A stretch of 64,000 bases of DNA from an uncultured Clostridia bacterium (GCA_944385105.1 CALWVR010000011.1:62001-126000); one strand, 5' to 3'. Positions 51,440 to 63,724 are shown, counted from the first letter of the stretch. The notes: generated from the sequence alone by a model not told the origin. Translations and numbers: made by a program.

Positions 51440-51685
51440 TTGAAAACTAATTTTAAAAAATTGAATGACTTTGATTTAATAAATATCACTTGCGGAACCA
51501 GCTGCTGTAATGATAGTCTTGATGAAATAATCAGTAAAGTTGATTGGCTAGACTTAAAAAGTATTATAAAATTTATCCTTTTTCTTAAACAAAAAGGATA
51601 CTCAAATGAGTCAATAAAAAAGATATTAAAGAAAGCTTGTCCGCCCGATATCTTTTCAATTTTGAAATATCAACTCTATTTATAA
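51440..51685 (+). CDS. Small protein with leader-like N-terminus (4)
   Basis: 81 residues starting TTG, with AAGGAG 8 bases upstream. The N-terminus FKKLNDFDLINITCGTSCC resembles a leader (L-x-x-x-x-L-x-x-I-x-x-G) followed at once by three Cys in CGTSCC. A helical tail has KQKGYSNESIKKILKKA and a fourth Cys. The Cys cluster next to the cleavage-like site is what one might expect of a modified or disulfide-bonded peptide. No modifying enzyme is next to it. Confidence 0.6.
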   Translation: MKTNFKKLNDFDLINITCGTSCCNDSLDEIISKVDWLDLKSIIKFILFLKQKGYSNESIKKILKKACPPDIFSILKYQLYL

Positions 51686-51691
51686 AAACAA

Positions 51692-51726
51692 AAAAGACTC
51701 TTTCATATTTTCAATGAAAGAGTCTT
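51692..51726. terminator. Bidirectional terminator
   Basis: A perfect 14-bp stem AAAGACTCTTTCAT with its complement and a 7-base loop lies between convergent genes, with T-rich flanks both ways. Confidence 0.82.
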
Positions 51727-51739
51727 TCTTATTAATCTA

Positions 51740-52978
51740 TCAATCCAATATATATATATTCATTTTTCTTCTTCCGAAATTATTGCACTTAGCTTCACTT
51801 TCATAAAATAAGTCTGCTAAAATTCTTCCACTCATAGCAGCTCCACCTGTATCTCCTGCAACTGCCTCACCATATACCCAGCTACCGTCTGGAGAAGCTA
51901 TATATAACCTTTTTCCATAAGGTATTATTCGGGGATCTACAGCTACTATGCCTTCTCTTAACGGCATACCCGTTGATGTACGCGAGCCAGCTTCATATGA
52001 ATATGCTGTGCATGTACCTGTAATAACTTTTGAATATTTTTCAGGCTTTCCATTAGAAGTCTTTATTGTCCTATTTACATCGTTTACCTCAGTCTTAGAT
52101 ATTGCACTTGAACGTTTTACTTTAGTTCCTACTTCCTTTATTTGTTTAACAGGTTCACTTACTACATTTTCTGACAAAACTTCAAAATCTGCTACACTGC
52201 CATTTACATACTTAACTCTCTTACTTAAAACCTTTTCTCCGTTTTTGCCTTCAGCAATTATCTTTGATTCACCTAAATTTAATGAATCAACTTTTCTTGT
52301 TTCGGTCTCAAAAGGTATTGCCACTGTTTCTTGTTCTTCTCTTATTTCAACTCTGTCTATAACAACATTCAGTCCATCTTCCACGATTCTATCAATCGGT
52401 TCATTAACTATATCATTTTCATTAATTACAACATTTATAAGAGCCATAGACTCTTTTAAATTAGTTCTTGGAGCTAAGACTTCATTTGTTGATCCATCAA
52501 CAGTTAACATAATTCTACATAATTTTAATATTCTTATCTCCATGTCTTTTGACAAAACAGTATTCAGATCTACACACGACATATATTGGTCACCCAAATT
52601 AATTCCAAGTCTTTCAAGAAGTGACCCTAAAGTTTCATCATTTGCTTTAAATTCTTTTCTCTCTCCATCTATATTTAGTACAACCGGGAAAGCCCTCTTT
52701 ATATCAATTTCTACATATTCTGGATTATCATTATTTACTATAACTTTATCGTCCTCATTAATCTCTATACCTGCTTGATTTAGAACTTTATTTGTATCAT
52801 TCTGAAGAGTCCTTACTACAGTTTTCTCTTCTCCATCAGTAATCACAAAACTCTTGCTAAGCGCTGCGACCGATATTGCTGAAGAAAGCCCTATTGCTGA
52901 CATCAAAGCTATTGCAATGATTCTTTTTACTCTTTTAGTGGATGATTTCTTTAATAATTCTATCCAATTGGTATCCAA
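51740..52978 (-). CDS. G5 and 3D domain cell-wall protein (YabE-like)
   Basis: 412 residues, TTG start with a GGAGG site. A short cytoplasmic N-terminus and a membrane/signal segment (about 18-40) are followed by two or three ubiquitin-like DUF348 repeats (about 45-210), a G5 domain (about 205-285, with EEQETVAIPFETE), and a C-terminal 3D domain (about 318-410). The 3D domain has TCTAYSYEAGSRTSTGMP, AVDPRIIPYGKRLYI and AGDTGGA with the conserved Asp residues. Relatives such as YabE and Rpf-like proteins cleave peptidoglycan. It probably acts in cell-wall turnover or spore revival. Confidence 0.87.
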   Translation of the reverse strand: MDTNWIELLKKSSTKRVKRIIAIALMSAIGLSSAISVAALSKSFVITDGEEKTVVRTLQNDTNKVLNQAGIEINEDDKVIVNNDNPEYVEIDIKRAFPVVLNIDGERKEFKANDETLGSLLERLGINLGDQYMSCVDLNTVLSKDMEIRILKLCRIMLTVDGSTNEVLAPRTNLKESMALINVVINENDIVNEPIDRIVEDGLNVVIDRVEIREEQETVAIPFETETRKVDSLNLGESKIIAEGKNGEKVLSKRVKYVNGSVADFEVLSENVVSEPVKQIKEVGTKVKRSSAISKTEVNDVNRTIKTSNGKPEKYSKVITGTCTAYSYEAGSRTSTGMPLREGIVAVDPRIIPYGKRLYIASPDGSWVYGEAVAGDTGGAAMSGRILADLFYESEAKCNNFGRRKMNIYILD

Positions 52979-53335
52979 AAAAATTCCTCCGTTTCATTCG
53001 TTTAGATTATAAAAAATTTACGACTTTTAACAATATGAATTCAAAGCATTTCACTTTTCAAATCTAAAGCCTTAAGCGTTGTGGAATCAACGTTTTTAAT
53101 TATAGAATTAATTTGGATAATTGTCAAACTTCTCAAAAAAATGTTTTTATAGTTTTTGCATAAAAAATAAAAATTTATTCTTTTTAGCAAGGGGTATTAT
53201 TTTTTTTAAACAGTCTAAAAATGTAAAATATTGTAAAATAAGTTGTGCAATAGGTAAAAAATGAATAGTTACATAAATATTACAAAATGTTACTATTTTA
53301 AGTTTTATTGACTTTAAATAATTATAATCTTGTAA
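52979..53335. other. Leader and AT-rich gap upstream of the G5/3D gene
   Basis: This 357-base stretch holds the consensus promoter at 53099-53127 and a short leader with one small hairpin (CGTTG/CAACG). I looked for the c-di-AMP riboswitch often found before such genes and do not see its conserved blocks. The rest is AT-rich and without genes. Confidence 0.5.
53099..53127 (-). promoter_or_regulatory. Consensus promoter for the G5/3D gene
   Basis: On the minus strand TTGACA (53122-53127) and TATAAT (53099-53104) are separated by exactly 17 bases, a perfect sigma-A consensus, giving a leader of about 115 bases. Confidence 0.8.
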
Positions 53336-53521
53336 TTATTTATAAAAAAACATCTTTACAGGCTCCATAAATTTATCTGTAAAATATACAACTACAAATA
53401 AAGCTAGTCCAAATAATATCGCAGACATGATTCTTACCATATTCCTTTTTATTGGACTTAACCTTTCAAAGTCACTCATTTGTTCTTCTTCCAATATATC
53501 TTCAGTGTCCTTTACGTCCAT
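53336..53521 (-). CDS. Small single-span membrane protein
   Basis: 61 residues: an acidic N-terminal half (MDVKDTEDILEEEQMSDFE), a basic stretch and one membrane segment (about 32-50) with a short basic tail. An AGGTAGG site precedes the ATG. It lies 57 bases after the rny gene on the same strand, beyond the rny terminator. No family recognised. Confidence 0.55.
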   Translation of the reverse strand: MDVKDTEDILEEEQMSDFERLSPIKRNMVRIMSAILFGLALFVVVYFTDKFMEPVKMFFYK

Positions 53522-53549
53522 AATCTATACCTACCTTTCTTTTAAAACA

Positions 53550-53570
53550 GGCACCCTAAATATGGGTGCC
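53550..53570 (-). terminator. Terminator after rny
   Basis: GGCACCC pairs with GGGTGCC around 7 bases; on the minus strand TGTTTTAAAA follows. Read-through into the small gene is possible. Confidence 0.65.
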
Positions 53571-53578
53571 CTTATTTA

Positions 53579-55144
53579 TTACCTTGCATATTCAATAGCT
53601 CTACTTTCCCTTATTATGTTGACCTTTATTTGCCCTGGATAATTAAGTTCATTTTCAATCTTCTTACAAATCTCTCTTGCAAGAGGTATCATTCTCTCGT
53701 CCCCTACAATTTCTGGTCTTACCATAATTCTAACTTCTCTTCCTGCCTGAATTGCAAAGCTACTTTCAACACCTTCAAACGATGAGGCCACTTCTTCTAA
53801 CTTTTCAAGTCTTTTAATATAATTTTCAAGATTTTCGCGCCTTGCTCCAGGACGGGCAGCCGACACCGCATCTGCTGCTTGGACGATACACGCAACTATA
53901 GTCTTAGCTTCCACATCCCCATGATGGGCATGTATTGCATGGATTACCTCTTCAGATTCTTTATACTTCTTTGCAACTTCCACACCTATTTCAATATGGG
54001 AACCTTCCATTTCATGATCAAGGGCTTTCCCTATATCATGCAACAGTCCTGCTCTCTTTGCAACCGTTGGGTCAAGTCCTAACTCTGATGCTATTATTCC
54101 CGACAGACTTGCTACCTCTAAAGAGTGATCAAGTACATTTTGTCCATAGCTAGTACGATATTTTAAGCGCCCAATCAGTTTTATCAATTCCGGGTGGATT
54201 GAGGTTATTCCCGTCTCTATAACAGCTCTTTCCCCTTCTTCCTTTATCGTGTTCTCAACCTCTCTTTTAGCACGTTCTATCGTTTCCTCTATCCTTGCCG
54301 GGTGTATTCTTCCATCCGATATTAGGTTTTCAAGAGATATTCTCGCAATTTCTCTTCTAACAGGATCAAAGCATGAAAGGGTTATTGCCTCTGGTGTGTC
54401 ATCAATTATTAGGTCTACACCTGTAAATGTCTCTATTGCTCGAATATTTCTTCCTTCTCTTCCGATTATTCTACCCTTCATTTCGTCATTTGGTAGCGGC
54501 ACTACACTTACAGTTGCTTCAGCCACATGGTCAGAGGCACACCTCTGTATTGCTAAAGAAATAATTTCCCTAGCCTTTTTATTTGCCTCATCCTTCATTT
54601 TTTGCTCAAAGTCTAAAATCCTAACTGCTTTTTCATGAGTTAGTTCATTATGTAAGCTTGCTAATAAATACTGTTTTGCTTGTTCGACTGTAAAGCCTGA
54701 TATTTTTTCAAGCTCTTCAAACTGCTGTTGCTTTATACCCTGAGCTTCATCTAACTGAGCCTCTACAATTTTAGTCTTTTTTGTAAGCTCTTCGTTTTTC
54801 TGGTCTAAATTATCAAGCTTTTTATCGAGCAGTTCTTCTCTTTGCTGTATTCTTTTTTCCTGCCTTTGTATTTCTTTTCTCCTGTCGGACACTTCTTTTT
54901 CCGATTCCAAGCGCATTTTATGAACTTCGTCCTTACCTTCAAGGATTATTGCATTTTTCTTCACTTGTGCTTCACTAATAGCGTCACTCAAGATTTTCTT
55001 TGCTTCCATTTCTGCAGAGCCCAAAGCAGTTTCAGCAATTTTTTTCCTATGAAATACGCCTGCTTTAAAAGATAAAGTTCCAACTATTGCGCATAGAACA
55101 ATAACAGATAATATTATTGTCAAAGCTTCCAAATCTTTAAGCAC
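53579..55144 (-). CDS. rny: Ribonuclease Y
   Basis: A membrane-anchored endoribonuclease that starts mRNA decay in Firmicutes. 521 residues: an N-terminal membrane helix (about 7-27), a long coiled coil (about 35-200), a KH domain with [19 protein letters not shown] near 216-234, and an HD domain with [19 protein letters not shown] near 368-386 and HAHHGD. Length and motifs are normal. The start lies close to the GGAGGTG site. Together with pnp in this window it represents the RNA-decay machinery. Confidence 0.96.
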   Translation of the reverse strand: MLKDLEALTIILSVIVLCAIVGTLSFKAGVFHRKKIAETALGSAEMEAKKILSDAISEAQVKKNAIILEGKDEVHKMRLESEKEVSDRRKEIQRQEKRIQQREELLDKKLDNLDQKNEELTKKTKIVEAQLDEAQGIKQQQFEELEKISGFTVEQAKQYLLASLHNELTHEKAVRILDFEQKMKDEANKKAREIISLAIQRCASDHVAEATVSVVPLPNDEMKGRIIGREGRNIRAIETFTGVDLIIDDTPEAITLSCFDPVRREIARISLENLISDGRIHPARIEETIERAKREVENTIKEEGERAVIETGITSIHPELIKLIGRLKYRTSYGQNVLDHSLEVASLSGIIASELGLDPTVAKRAGLLHDIGKALDHEMEGSHIEIGVEVAKKYKESEEVIHAIHAHHGDVEAKTIVACIVQAADAVSAARPGARRENLENYIKRLEKLEEVASSFEGVESSFAIQAGREVRIMVRPEIVGDERMIPLAREICKKIENELNYPGQIKVNIIRESRAIEYAR

Positions 55145-55421
55145 CTCCTTTATTTAAAATATTTTAATATTAGCCTATATAGGAAAAAATAAAAATCTCC
55201 TATAAAATAAATTGAAAACTAAATATAAGATGAATATAACATCTCAAAGTCTATTTTATTACGTATACACTCATTATGTCAAGAAAATTATATATAAGAA
55301 AATTATCTTTAAGAGGCCTACACATATTGTTACAGTTGTACTAAAAAAGCATATATCAAAAAAAGTGTTTAAATACAGTTAGTAATATTTATTTAATTAA
55401 TAAATAAATCAAAGATAATAA
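55145..55421. other. Gap upstream of rny
   Basis: About 280 AT-rich bases between the rny start and the sugar-permease terminator. No gene with a ribosome site and no repeat seen. Confidence 0.45.
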
Positions 55422-55452
55422 AAGCCAGTCGCTAAAAATTGCGACTGACTTT
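55422..55452 (-). terminator. Terminator of the ABC sugar transporter operon
   Basis: AAGCCAGTCGC pairs with GCGACTGACTT around an 8-base loop. On the minus strand the tail is CTTTTATT; the plus-strand tail TTTTTT is better. Confidence 0.65.
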
Positions 55453-55459
55453 TTTACTT

Positions 55460-56287
55460 TTATTTTACAGCACCATCTGATATGCCCTTTATAATATACT
55501 TTTGTAAAAACACATAAACAATTATCACCGGCACTATAGATATCAAAACAGCCGGGAAAATAAGTTCCCAGGGGTTACCATACTGTGACGCTTGCATTTT
55601 GGCAAAATAGAGCTCTAATGTGAGTGTTTTTGCGTCTGAATTTGCTAATACCAGAAAAGGCAATAGGTAGTCATTCCATATCCACATAGCGTTTAATATT
55701 ATTACGGTTATTGTTGTAGGACGTAAAAGTGGCATTACCACATGAAAAAATATTTGAAATATATTAGCCCCATCTATTATTGCGGCCTCTTCTATTGACT
55801 TTGAGATACTTTTTATAAATCCATGATACAAAAAAATAGATAGACTAAGTCCAAATCCACCATACATAAATATTAGTCCAAATATATTTTTTAAATGAAT
55901 TTTATCAGCCATATCTATCAAAGGATACATCAAGGACTGAAAGGGTATTAACATAGCTGAAATAAAAAGTAAAAGTAAAAATTTTGACACCTTATTATTA
56001 TTCCTTACCAGCATCCATGCAGAAAAGGCTGAAACTAAAACTATTATTCCTACTGATAACACAGTTACTAAAACTGTTATCAAAAGTGCTTTAAAAAAGT
56101 GTATGTCCCTCATAGCAGATACTATGTACTTTAAATCCCAGTTGTGTGGAAGAGCCATTGCAGAGGTATCTATTTCGTCCTGACTTTTAAAAGAGTTTAT
56201 AAATAAAAACACTAGTGGCGCCAATGTATAAATAGCTAAGAATATCAAAATTATATATTTTATTACACTAGAAATTATTTTTTTCAT
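55460..56287 (-). CDS. ABC sugar permease, MalG/UgpE family
   Basis: 275 residues with 6 membrane segments and the conserved cytoplasmic loop EEAAIIDGANIFQIFFHVVM (20 residues) near 160-179, which docks the ATPase. It ends with the YIIKGISDGAVK tail usual for this family. It pairs with the MalF-type permease 3 bases upstream. No ATPase gene is in the operon, so a shared MsmX-type ATPase elsewhere would be needed. Confidence 0.92.
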   Translation of the reverse strand: MKKIISSVIKYIILIFLAIYTLAPLVFLFINSFKSQDEIDTSAMALPHNWDLKYIVSAMRDIHFFKALLITVLVTVLSVGIIVLVSAFSAWMLVRNNNKVSKFLLLLFISAMLIPFQSLMYPLIDMADKIHLKNIFGLIFMYGGFGLSLSIFLYHGFIKSISKSIEEAAIIDGANIFQIFFHVVMPLLRPTTITVIILNAMWIWNDYLLPFLVLANSDAKTLTLELYFAKMQASQYGNPWELIFPAVLISIVPVIIVYVFLQKYIIKGISDGAVK

Positions 56288-56290
56288 CAG

Positions 56291-57199
56291 TTACATTTCT
56301 ACCTCCTTCTTTTTGGTAAAATAGACCTGTAGTAAGGTTATTAATGCTATTACAATAAAGAATATTACCGCTTGTGCTTGGGCTTGCCCATAGTCCGGAA
56401 TTAAATAGTCGGAAGGAGTTTTTAAAATCTGAAGAGCTAGTAGTCTTGTATTGAAAGCCCCATTAGTTAAAGCGACGTTTTGATCAAGCAATTTAAAGCA
56501 ATTTGCTAGTGTTAGGAAAAAAACTATTGTAATAGAAGGCATTAACATTGGCAGCGTTATATCTTTAAACTTCCTAAACGCACCTGCTCCATCTATTTCT
56601 GCTGCCTCATATAGTTCTTCTGGAATGTTGTTAAGACCGGTTATAAAGATTATCATCATATAACCCGTCATCTGCCAGGCAACTAATATAACTAAAGCAA
56701 AAAGTGGTTTTATTGGACCTTGAGTCATGTTAGTTAAAAAGTCTATTGGAACAAGACCGTCCTTCCCAAAAAAGAACTTGGTGAATATTACCTCAAATAT
56801 AAACTGCCATATAAATCCTAATGCTAAACCTCCTAAAAGATTTGGCATAAAGAATATTGTTTTAAATAAATTAGCTAGACCTTTTATATTAGTTATTAAA
56901 ATTGCTAAAATCAAAGCTAGTAAGTTTATTACCACCACTGCTATTATAGTAAATTTCACTGTATATAAGAAAGCATGCTGAAAGCTTTCATTGTTAAAAG
57001 CTTTTTCATAATTTTCAAGTCCCACCATTGCCTGAAATGGGTTATCCGTTGCAACCCTATCCTTTAGAAAAAACGTACCTTTATACCCTGTAAAAGAATA
57101 AAAAATCCCCAATAAAAACGGAACAAGTATTACTAGAATAAATAAGAGCAATGACGGTAATACAAGTGCCCAAAACCACTTCTTATAGTATTTATTCAT
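56291..57199 (-). CDS. ABC sugar permease, MalF/UgpA family
   Basis: 302 residues with 6 membrane segments and the EAA loop ELYEAAEIDGAGAFRKFKDI near 195-214. SYTGYKG near the N-terminus (here YSFTGYKGTFF) is typical of CUT1 permeases for oligosaccharides. It lies between the binding-protein gene and the second permease. Confidence 0.92.
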   Translation of the reverse strand: MNKYYKKWFWALVLPSLLLFILVILVPFLLGIFYSFTGYKGTFFLKDRVATDNPFQAMVGLENYEKAFNNESFQHAFLYTVKFTIIAVVVINLLALILAILITNIKGLANLFKTIFFMPNLLGGLALGFIWQFIFEVIFTKFFFGKDGLVPIDFLTNMTQGPIKPLFALVILVAWQMTGYMMIIFITGLNNIPEELYEAAEIDGAGAFRKFKDITLPMLMPSITIVFFLTLANCFKLLDQNVALTNGAFNTRLLALQILKTPSDYLIPDYGQAQAQAVIFFIVIALITLLQVYFTKKKEVEM

Positions 57200-57234
57200 A
57201 AGATACCCCTTTTAACTCTCAAATTCAATTTACT

Positions 57235-58728
57235 TTACCAGAATTTCAATTCTTTAAACTTTTCTATTGCAAAGCAAGCTATATCATTATAGTCATTTTC
57301 TTGCCAGTCAGTTTTTGTTAAGTAGTCTTCCATTATTTTAAGCCCCAAAGTCTCCTTAGACCAATTTTCTCCTACTCCGTGATAAACTGCCGCCAGAGTG
57401 TCAGAAGACCTTTTATATTCTAATATTGAGTTATTTAATGAACTATCCAGTACTAAGTCGTCAGGCGCATTATACGGTATAAAGCCAAACTTGTTTATTA
57501 TATAATCTCTTGCTACATCAGAAGTATTTAGCCAAACTAAAAATTCCTCAGCTAGTTCCTGTTCTTTTATATCAACCTTTGCATTTATCGCAAAGAAGTT
57601 AGGTACATATACCGGAATTGACCTATTAAACTTATCTACAGTCATGTCATCCCTCTTAATATCCTCACTTGACATATCCATCTTTACAGGGAAAACAACA
57701 AGTCTTTTAAGCATATCAGGGTTAAGTTTACTTATGTTTGGACCTATCCAGTTGCCCTGCTTAATAAAGACTGTCTTTCCATCTGAAAAGTCTTTTATTG
57801 CCCTGTTGTAGTCACCAGATGTGACGTTTATAAACTCAGGACCTCTTTTTACCATAGCATGTGATGTTTTTAAGTCTAAACTCTTTGCATATTTTTTCAG
57901 TGCTCCTTTCATAGAATCTGCTTGAGTATTATCGGCATTTAAGAGCTCAAACGGTGACTTAAAAACTGCTCCCAAGGCTATATTCACCATGTGATCACAG
58001 TAAGTCCAACGCTCCGCTCCTGCCACAGAAAATACAGCTTCCAAATTTTTTGCAAGACCCACTTTATCTTTTTGCGGCATATAAGTTCTTCCATTAAGTT
58101 CAAAGGACCTTACATTACCTGTCTTTATGTAGAAGTCTAAACTCTTAACAAAGTTCTCAAACTCCCCATAGGAAGAAACCTTTAAGTCCCTCATAATATC
58201 TTTTAAATTATTTTCCCCAAATATGTCACATAGCATTTGTTTATCAGCTATGTAGCCATATCCCTCTATACTATAAGGTATTCCATAATTATTTTTTCCA
58301 TCTGACGTCAGTCTAAAATTTGGCGGTATTTCATTTGCTAAATTCTTAAAACTTTCAAGAGTAGAATTATTAAAGTCCAACGCTGTTTTGCTATACTGCC
58401 ATTCTATTAGTTCTCTTAGCCCTTGTATTGAGAAAATGGAGGGTTTTTCTGAAGAACTCATCTGTATCCTAAGCGGCTCTAGATGATTAGTCCCCGACCC
58501 AATTTGCTGCAGCCTTATCCTTATTCCCCTCTCTTTTTCATATATATTACATAGTTCCTTAAAGGGCTGCGATATTTCGCCTTTAGAGCTAAAAATATAG
58601 AGGTCATATTTATTTTTTGATGAAATTTTTGTCGCGGATAGATTGCTATCTTGGGAGCAACCGTGAGCAAAAAAAATAGAAAGGCATAGTGTTATTGCAA
58701 CACAAGCCACCTGCAATATTTTCTTCAT
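57235..58728 (-). CDS. Sugar-binding lipoprotein of a CUT1 ABC transporter
   Basis: 497 residues starting at the ATG at 58728 with GGAGG 6 bases upstream. A lipoprotein signal (cleavage before Cys in FFAHGCSQ, near residue 24) is followed by an extracellular solute-binding fold with LYIFSSKGEISQP, GIPYSIEGYGYIADK and QGNWIGPNISKLNPD. It is somewhat longer than typical family-1 binding proteins. It is the first gene of the three-gene operon and sets its specificity, which cannot be read from the sequence; an oligosaccharide is likely. Confidence 0.88.
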   Translation of the reverse strand: MKKILQVACVAITLCLSIFFAHGCSQDSNLSATKISSKNKYDLYIFSSKGEISQPFKELCNIYEKERGIRIRLQQIGSGTNHLEPLRIQMSSSEKPSIFSIQGLRELIEWQYSKTALDFNNSTLESFKNLANEIPPNFRLTSDGKNNYGIPYSIEGYGYIADKQMLCDIFGENNLKDIMRDLKVSSYGEFENFVKSLDFYIKTGNVRSFELNGRTYMPQKDKVGLAKNLEAVFSVAGAERWTYCDHMVNIALGAVFKSPFELLNADNTQADSMKGALKKYAKSLDLKTSHAMVKRGPEFINVTSGDYNRAIKDFSDGKTVFIKQGNWIGPNISKLNPDMLKRLVVFPVKMDMSSEDIKRDDMTVDKFNRSIPVYVPNFFAINAKVDIKEQELAEEFLVWLNTSDVARDYIINKFGFIPYNAPDDLVLDSSLNNSILEYKRSSDTLAAVYHGVGENWSKETLGLKIMEDYLTKTDWQENDYNDIACFAIEKFKELKFW

Positions 58729-58864
58729 GATATCCTCCACATAACTTACAAATTATATAAATCTTACTTTAAGTATACTTACACCATATTATAAATATAA
58801 CACATAGCTTGTTTTTTACACAACATATAAAATTAACAAAAAAGTACCTAATAATTAGGTACTT

Positions 58865-60046
58865 TTAAAAAGACAGGTCGCTTATCCTTCTCACTGCCTC
58901 TATAGTATTTTGTCTATCTCCAAATGCTGTTAATCTAAAAAAGCCTTCGCCATTTTTACCAAACCCTGAACCAGGAGTCCCAACTACATTCGCTTCCTTT
59001 AACAAGTAGTCAAAAAATTCCCATGACCCCATGTCGTTAGGACATTTTAGCCATATATATGGAGAGTTTTTTCCTCCTGTATAATATATACCAAGTTCTT
59101 CTAGAGCTTTTGAAATAATTCTTGCATTCTCCTTATAATAATTCAAGTTTTCCTTGATTTGCTCCATGCCTTCTTTTGAAAACACTGCTGCTGCTCCTCT
59201 TTGAACTATATATGGTACTCCATTAAATTTAGTAGTTTGCCGCCTAAGCCAAAGTCTGTTAAGTTTTACTCCCCCAAACTCCAAGCTCATTGGCACAACT
59301 GTATATCCGCACCTAGTCCCCGTAAATCCGGCCATCTTAGAAAAAGAACAAAATTCAATAGCACATTTTTTTGCTCCGTCTATTTCAAAAATGCTCCTTG
59401 GCAGCTCCTCATCTTCTATAAATGACTCATACGCCGCGTCAAATAATATAACGGCACTATTTTCTATTGCAAAGTCCACCCACTGTTTTAATTGTTCTCT
59501 ATCATAAACAGAACCCGTCGGATTATTAGGTGAACATAGATAAATTATACTTCCCCTTAAGTCTTTTGTAGGCAGCGGCAGAAAATTGTTTTCCTTGTTA
59601 GCACACAGGTACTCTATCTTTCTCCCGGCCATAACGTTTGTATCTACATAAACAGGATATACGGGGTCCGGAATAAGGACGCTATTATCCTTATCAAATA
59701 TATCCAGTATATTTGCAATATCACTCTTAGCCCCGTCACTTATAAATATCTCTTCAACCTCAAGGTCCACACCTTTTTCTTTGTAATACCCCTTAACCTT
59801 TTCTCTCAAAAAGTCATACCCTTGTTCCGGTCCATATCCTCTAAAACTTTCCTTTTTACCCATCTCCAATACAGCTTTTTGCAGCTCTTCTACTACAGCC
59901 GTACACAGCGGTAAAGTAACGTCTCCTATACCAAGCTTAATAATATCGGCATTTGGGTTTTCTTCTTTAAAATTTGCAACCTTCTTTGCAACATTAGAAA
60001 AAAGATAACTTTCTTCAAGGTTAAAAAAATTCTTATTTAAGTTCAT
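58865..60046 (-). CDS. dapL: LL-diaminopimelate aminotransferase
   Basis: A PLP enzyme converting tetrahydrodipicolinate directly to LL-diaminopimelate. 393 residues: [18 protein letters not shown] near 14-31, [14 protein letters not shown] near 35-48, [12 protein letters not shown] near 72-83, [36 protein letters not shown], and the PLP lysine in [18 protein letters not shown] near 234-251. These are DapL-specific blocks. It lies 12 bases after pyrG and in one operon with dapF, the next enzyme of the pathway. Confidence 0.94.
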   Translation of the reverse strand: MNLNKNFFNLEESYLFSNVAKKVANFKEENPNADIIKLGIGDVTLPLCTAVVEELQKAVLEMGKKESFRGYGPEQGYDFLREKVKGYYKEKGVDLEVEEIFISDGAKSDIANILDIFDKDNSVLIPDPVYPVYVDTNVMAGRKIEYLCANKENNFLPLPTKDLRGSIIYLCSPNNPTGSVYDREQLKQWVDFAIENSAVILFDAAYESFIEDEELPRSIFEIDGAKKCAIEFCSFSKMAGFTGTRCGYTVVPMSLEFGGVKLNRLWLRRQTTKFNGVPYIVQRGAAAVFSKEGMEQIKENLNYYKENARIISKALEELGIYYTGGKNSPYIWLKCPNDMGSWEFFDYLLKEANVVGTPGSGFGKNGEGFFRLTAFGDRQNTIEAVRRISDLSF

Positions 60047-60058
60047 TGTACCACCTTC

Positions 60059-62490
<2,432 letters not shown>

Positions 62491-62530
62491 ATTGACACTT
62501 CCTAACTTACTACATAAATATATAAGATCT

Positions 62531-62559
62531 ATTATAACTCAAATTTACTTAGTTGACAA
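62531..62559 (-). promoter_or_regulatory. Promoter of the dapF-pyrG-dapL operon
   Basis: On the minus strand TTGTCA (62554-62559) and TATAAT (62531-62536) are exactly 17 bases apart. No lysine riboswitch is seen between it and dapF. Confidence 0.72.
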
Positions 62560-62678
62560 GTAATGCTGCAAATTTGGGCTACAATAACTAAAAACCGCCT
62601 TAATTAAAGCTATATATCGCATCTTATAACAATCTATGTAGCAAATATAACAATATTTAAAATATTTTAAAAAATAAC

Positions 62679-62707
62679 TTGTACTATTTTAAATATTGTG
62701 GTATAAT
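62679..62707 (+). promoter_or_regulatory. Promoter for leader-type peptide 5
   Basis: TTGTAC (62679-62684) and TATAAT (62702-62707) are 17 bases apart, 31 bases before the start codon. Confidence 0.68.
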
Positions 62708-62738
62708 ATATATAAATTAAATTAAAAGGAGTGATTTT

Positions 62739-62936
62739 ATGGGTTTATTCAGTAAATTTAAAAAGAAAATGGATAATAATACTATTGCAAATAACTCAGA
62801 TACCCTTTCTTCAGAAGAGAATACACTAAACGAAGATGAATTATCCAGTATAGCTGGTGGTATGAGTTTAACACCAGAAGAATTTGATAATCACATTAAT
62901 ACAGTAAATAACATTACAAATCTTAATAAAAGATAA
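62739..62936 (+). CDS. Small protein with Gly-Gly motif (5)
   Basis: 65 residues: a basic amphipathic N-terminus (MGLFSKFKKKM), an acidic Ser/Asn-rich linker, then LNEDELSSIAGG with Gly-Gly at 40-41, a good double-glycine leader ending, and a short 24-residue tail (MSLTPEEFDNHIN onward). The tail lacks Cys and is polar. An AAAAGGAG site precedes the ATG, and it has its own promoter and terminator. It may be an exported peptide; no exporter is nearby. Confidence 0.68.
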   Translation: MGLFSKFKKKMDNNTIANNSDTLSSEENTLNEDELSSIAGGMSLTPEEFDNHINTVNNITNLNKR

Positions 62937-62953
62937 ATCCAATATAATTAAAT

Positions 62954-62981
62954 AAAAAAGCTGTTATAAAACAGCTTTTTT
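62954..62981. terminator. Terminator shared by leader-type peptide 5 and rpe
   Basis: AAAAAAGCTGTT pairs with AACAGCTTTTTT around a 4-base loop; T and A runs on both sides allow use by both convergent genes. Confidence 0.82.
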
Positions 62982-63630
62982 ATTTTTGACTTAATTTTAA
63001 TGTACTTATAGCCTTCTTCACATCAGCAGCTTTATACACACTCGTCCCGGCAACGCAGATATCTACACCTGCTTTTTCCGCAATCTTCACAGTATTACTG
63101 TCTATTCCTCCGTCCACTTCTATTAAAGTACTAAAAGCGTTTTTATCTATCTCGTTTCTTAGGACCCTTACCTTACTCATCATATCTGCAATAAAGCTCT
63201 GTCCACCAAATCCCGGTTCTACAGTCATCACTAAAACTAAGTCAATAAAAGGCAAATACTCTAAAACATCATTTACGTCCGTTGCAGGCTTTATAGATAT
63301 TCCGCACCGCGCTCCCCCCAACTTTATCTCACGAATGGTCTTATCTAATTCAGGTTCTGCTTCCTTATGTATAGTTATAATATCCGCTCCTGCATTTAGA
63401 AAGTCATTTATATATCTTCTTGGCTTTTCTATCATTAGATGCACGTCAAAGGGAACACTTGTGTATGGTCTAATTGACTTTATTACTCCTGCTCCAAAAC
63501 TTATATTGGGTACAAATATACCATCCATCACATCAAGATGAATGTAGTCAGCTCCTGCAAGCGAGACCTTTTCAACTTCCCTACCAAGATTTGCAAAGTC
63601 GGCCGATAGTACCGAAGGCGCTATTTTCAT
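62980..63630 (-). CDS. rpe: Ribulose-phosphate 3-epimerase
   Basis: It interconverts ribulose and xylulose 5-phosphate in the pentose phosphate pathway. 216 residues: APSVLSADFANLGREV near 4-19, DYIHLDVMDGIFVPNISFG near 28-46 with metal-binding His and Asp, DVHLMIEKP near 63-71, VLVMTVEPGFGGQSF near 132-146, and EVDGGID near 170-176. GGAG precedes the ATG. Complete. Confidence 0.96.
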   Translation of the reverse strand: MKIAPSVLSADFANLGREVEKVSLAGADYIHLDVMDGIFVPNISFGAGVIKSIRPYTSVPFDVHLMIEKPRRYINDFLNAGADIITIHKEAEPELDKTIREIKLGGARCGISIKPATDVNDVLEYLPFIDLVLVMTVEPGFGGQSFIADMMSKVRVLRNEIDKNAFSTLIEVDGGIDSNTVKIAEKAGVDICVAGTSVYKAADVKKAISTLKLSQK

Positions 63631-63687
63631 TAAATCACTCCTTAATTTGTATTTTATTAAAAATTATTTATATTTTATTAAAAATTA

Positions 63688-63724
63688 GGCGATACATTCT
63701 CATTTATCATGAGTTTGCACCGCC
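63688..63724 (-). terminator. Terminator after gyrA
   Basis: GGCGGTGC with ACTCAT pairs with ATGAG and GTATCGCC around a 5-base loop. A T-rich tail follows on the minus strand, and TTTTTTT on the plus strand. Confidence 0.65.

Noticed and set aside
51948..52778. A 276-codon frame antisense to the G5/3D gene
   Set aside because: The opposite strand has a complete domain set, a ribosome site and a consensus promoter; the antisense frame has Ser/Thr-rich low-information sequence and no ribosome site.
52979..53095. c-di-AMP riboswitch before the G5/3D gene
   Set aside because: The leader is too short and lacks the conserved blocks.
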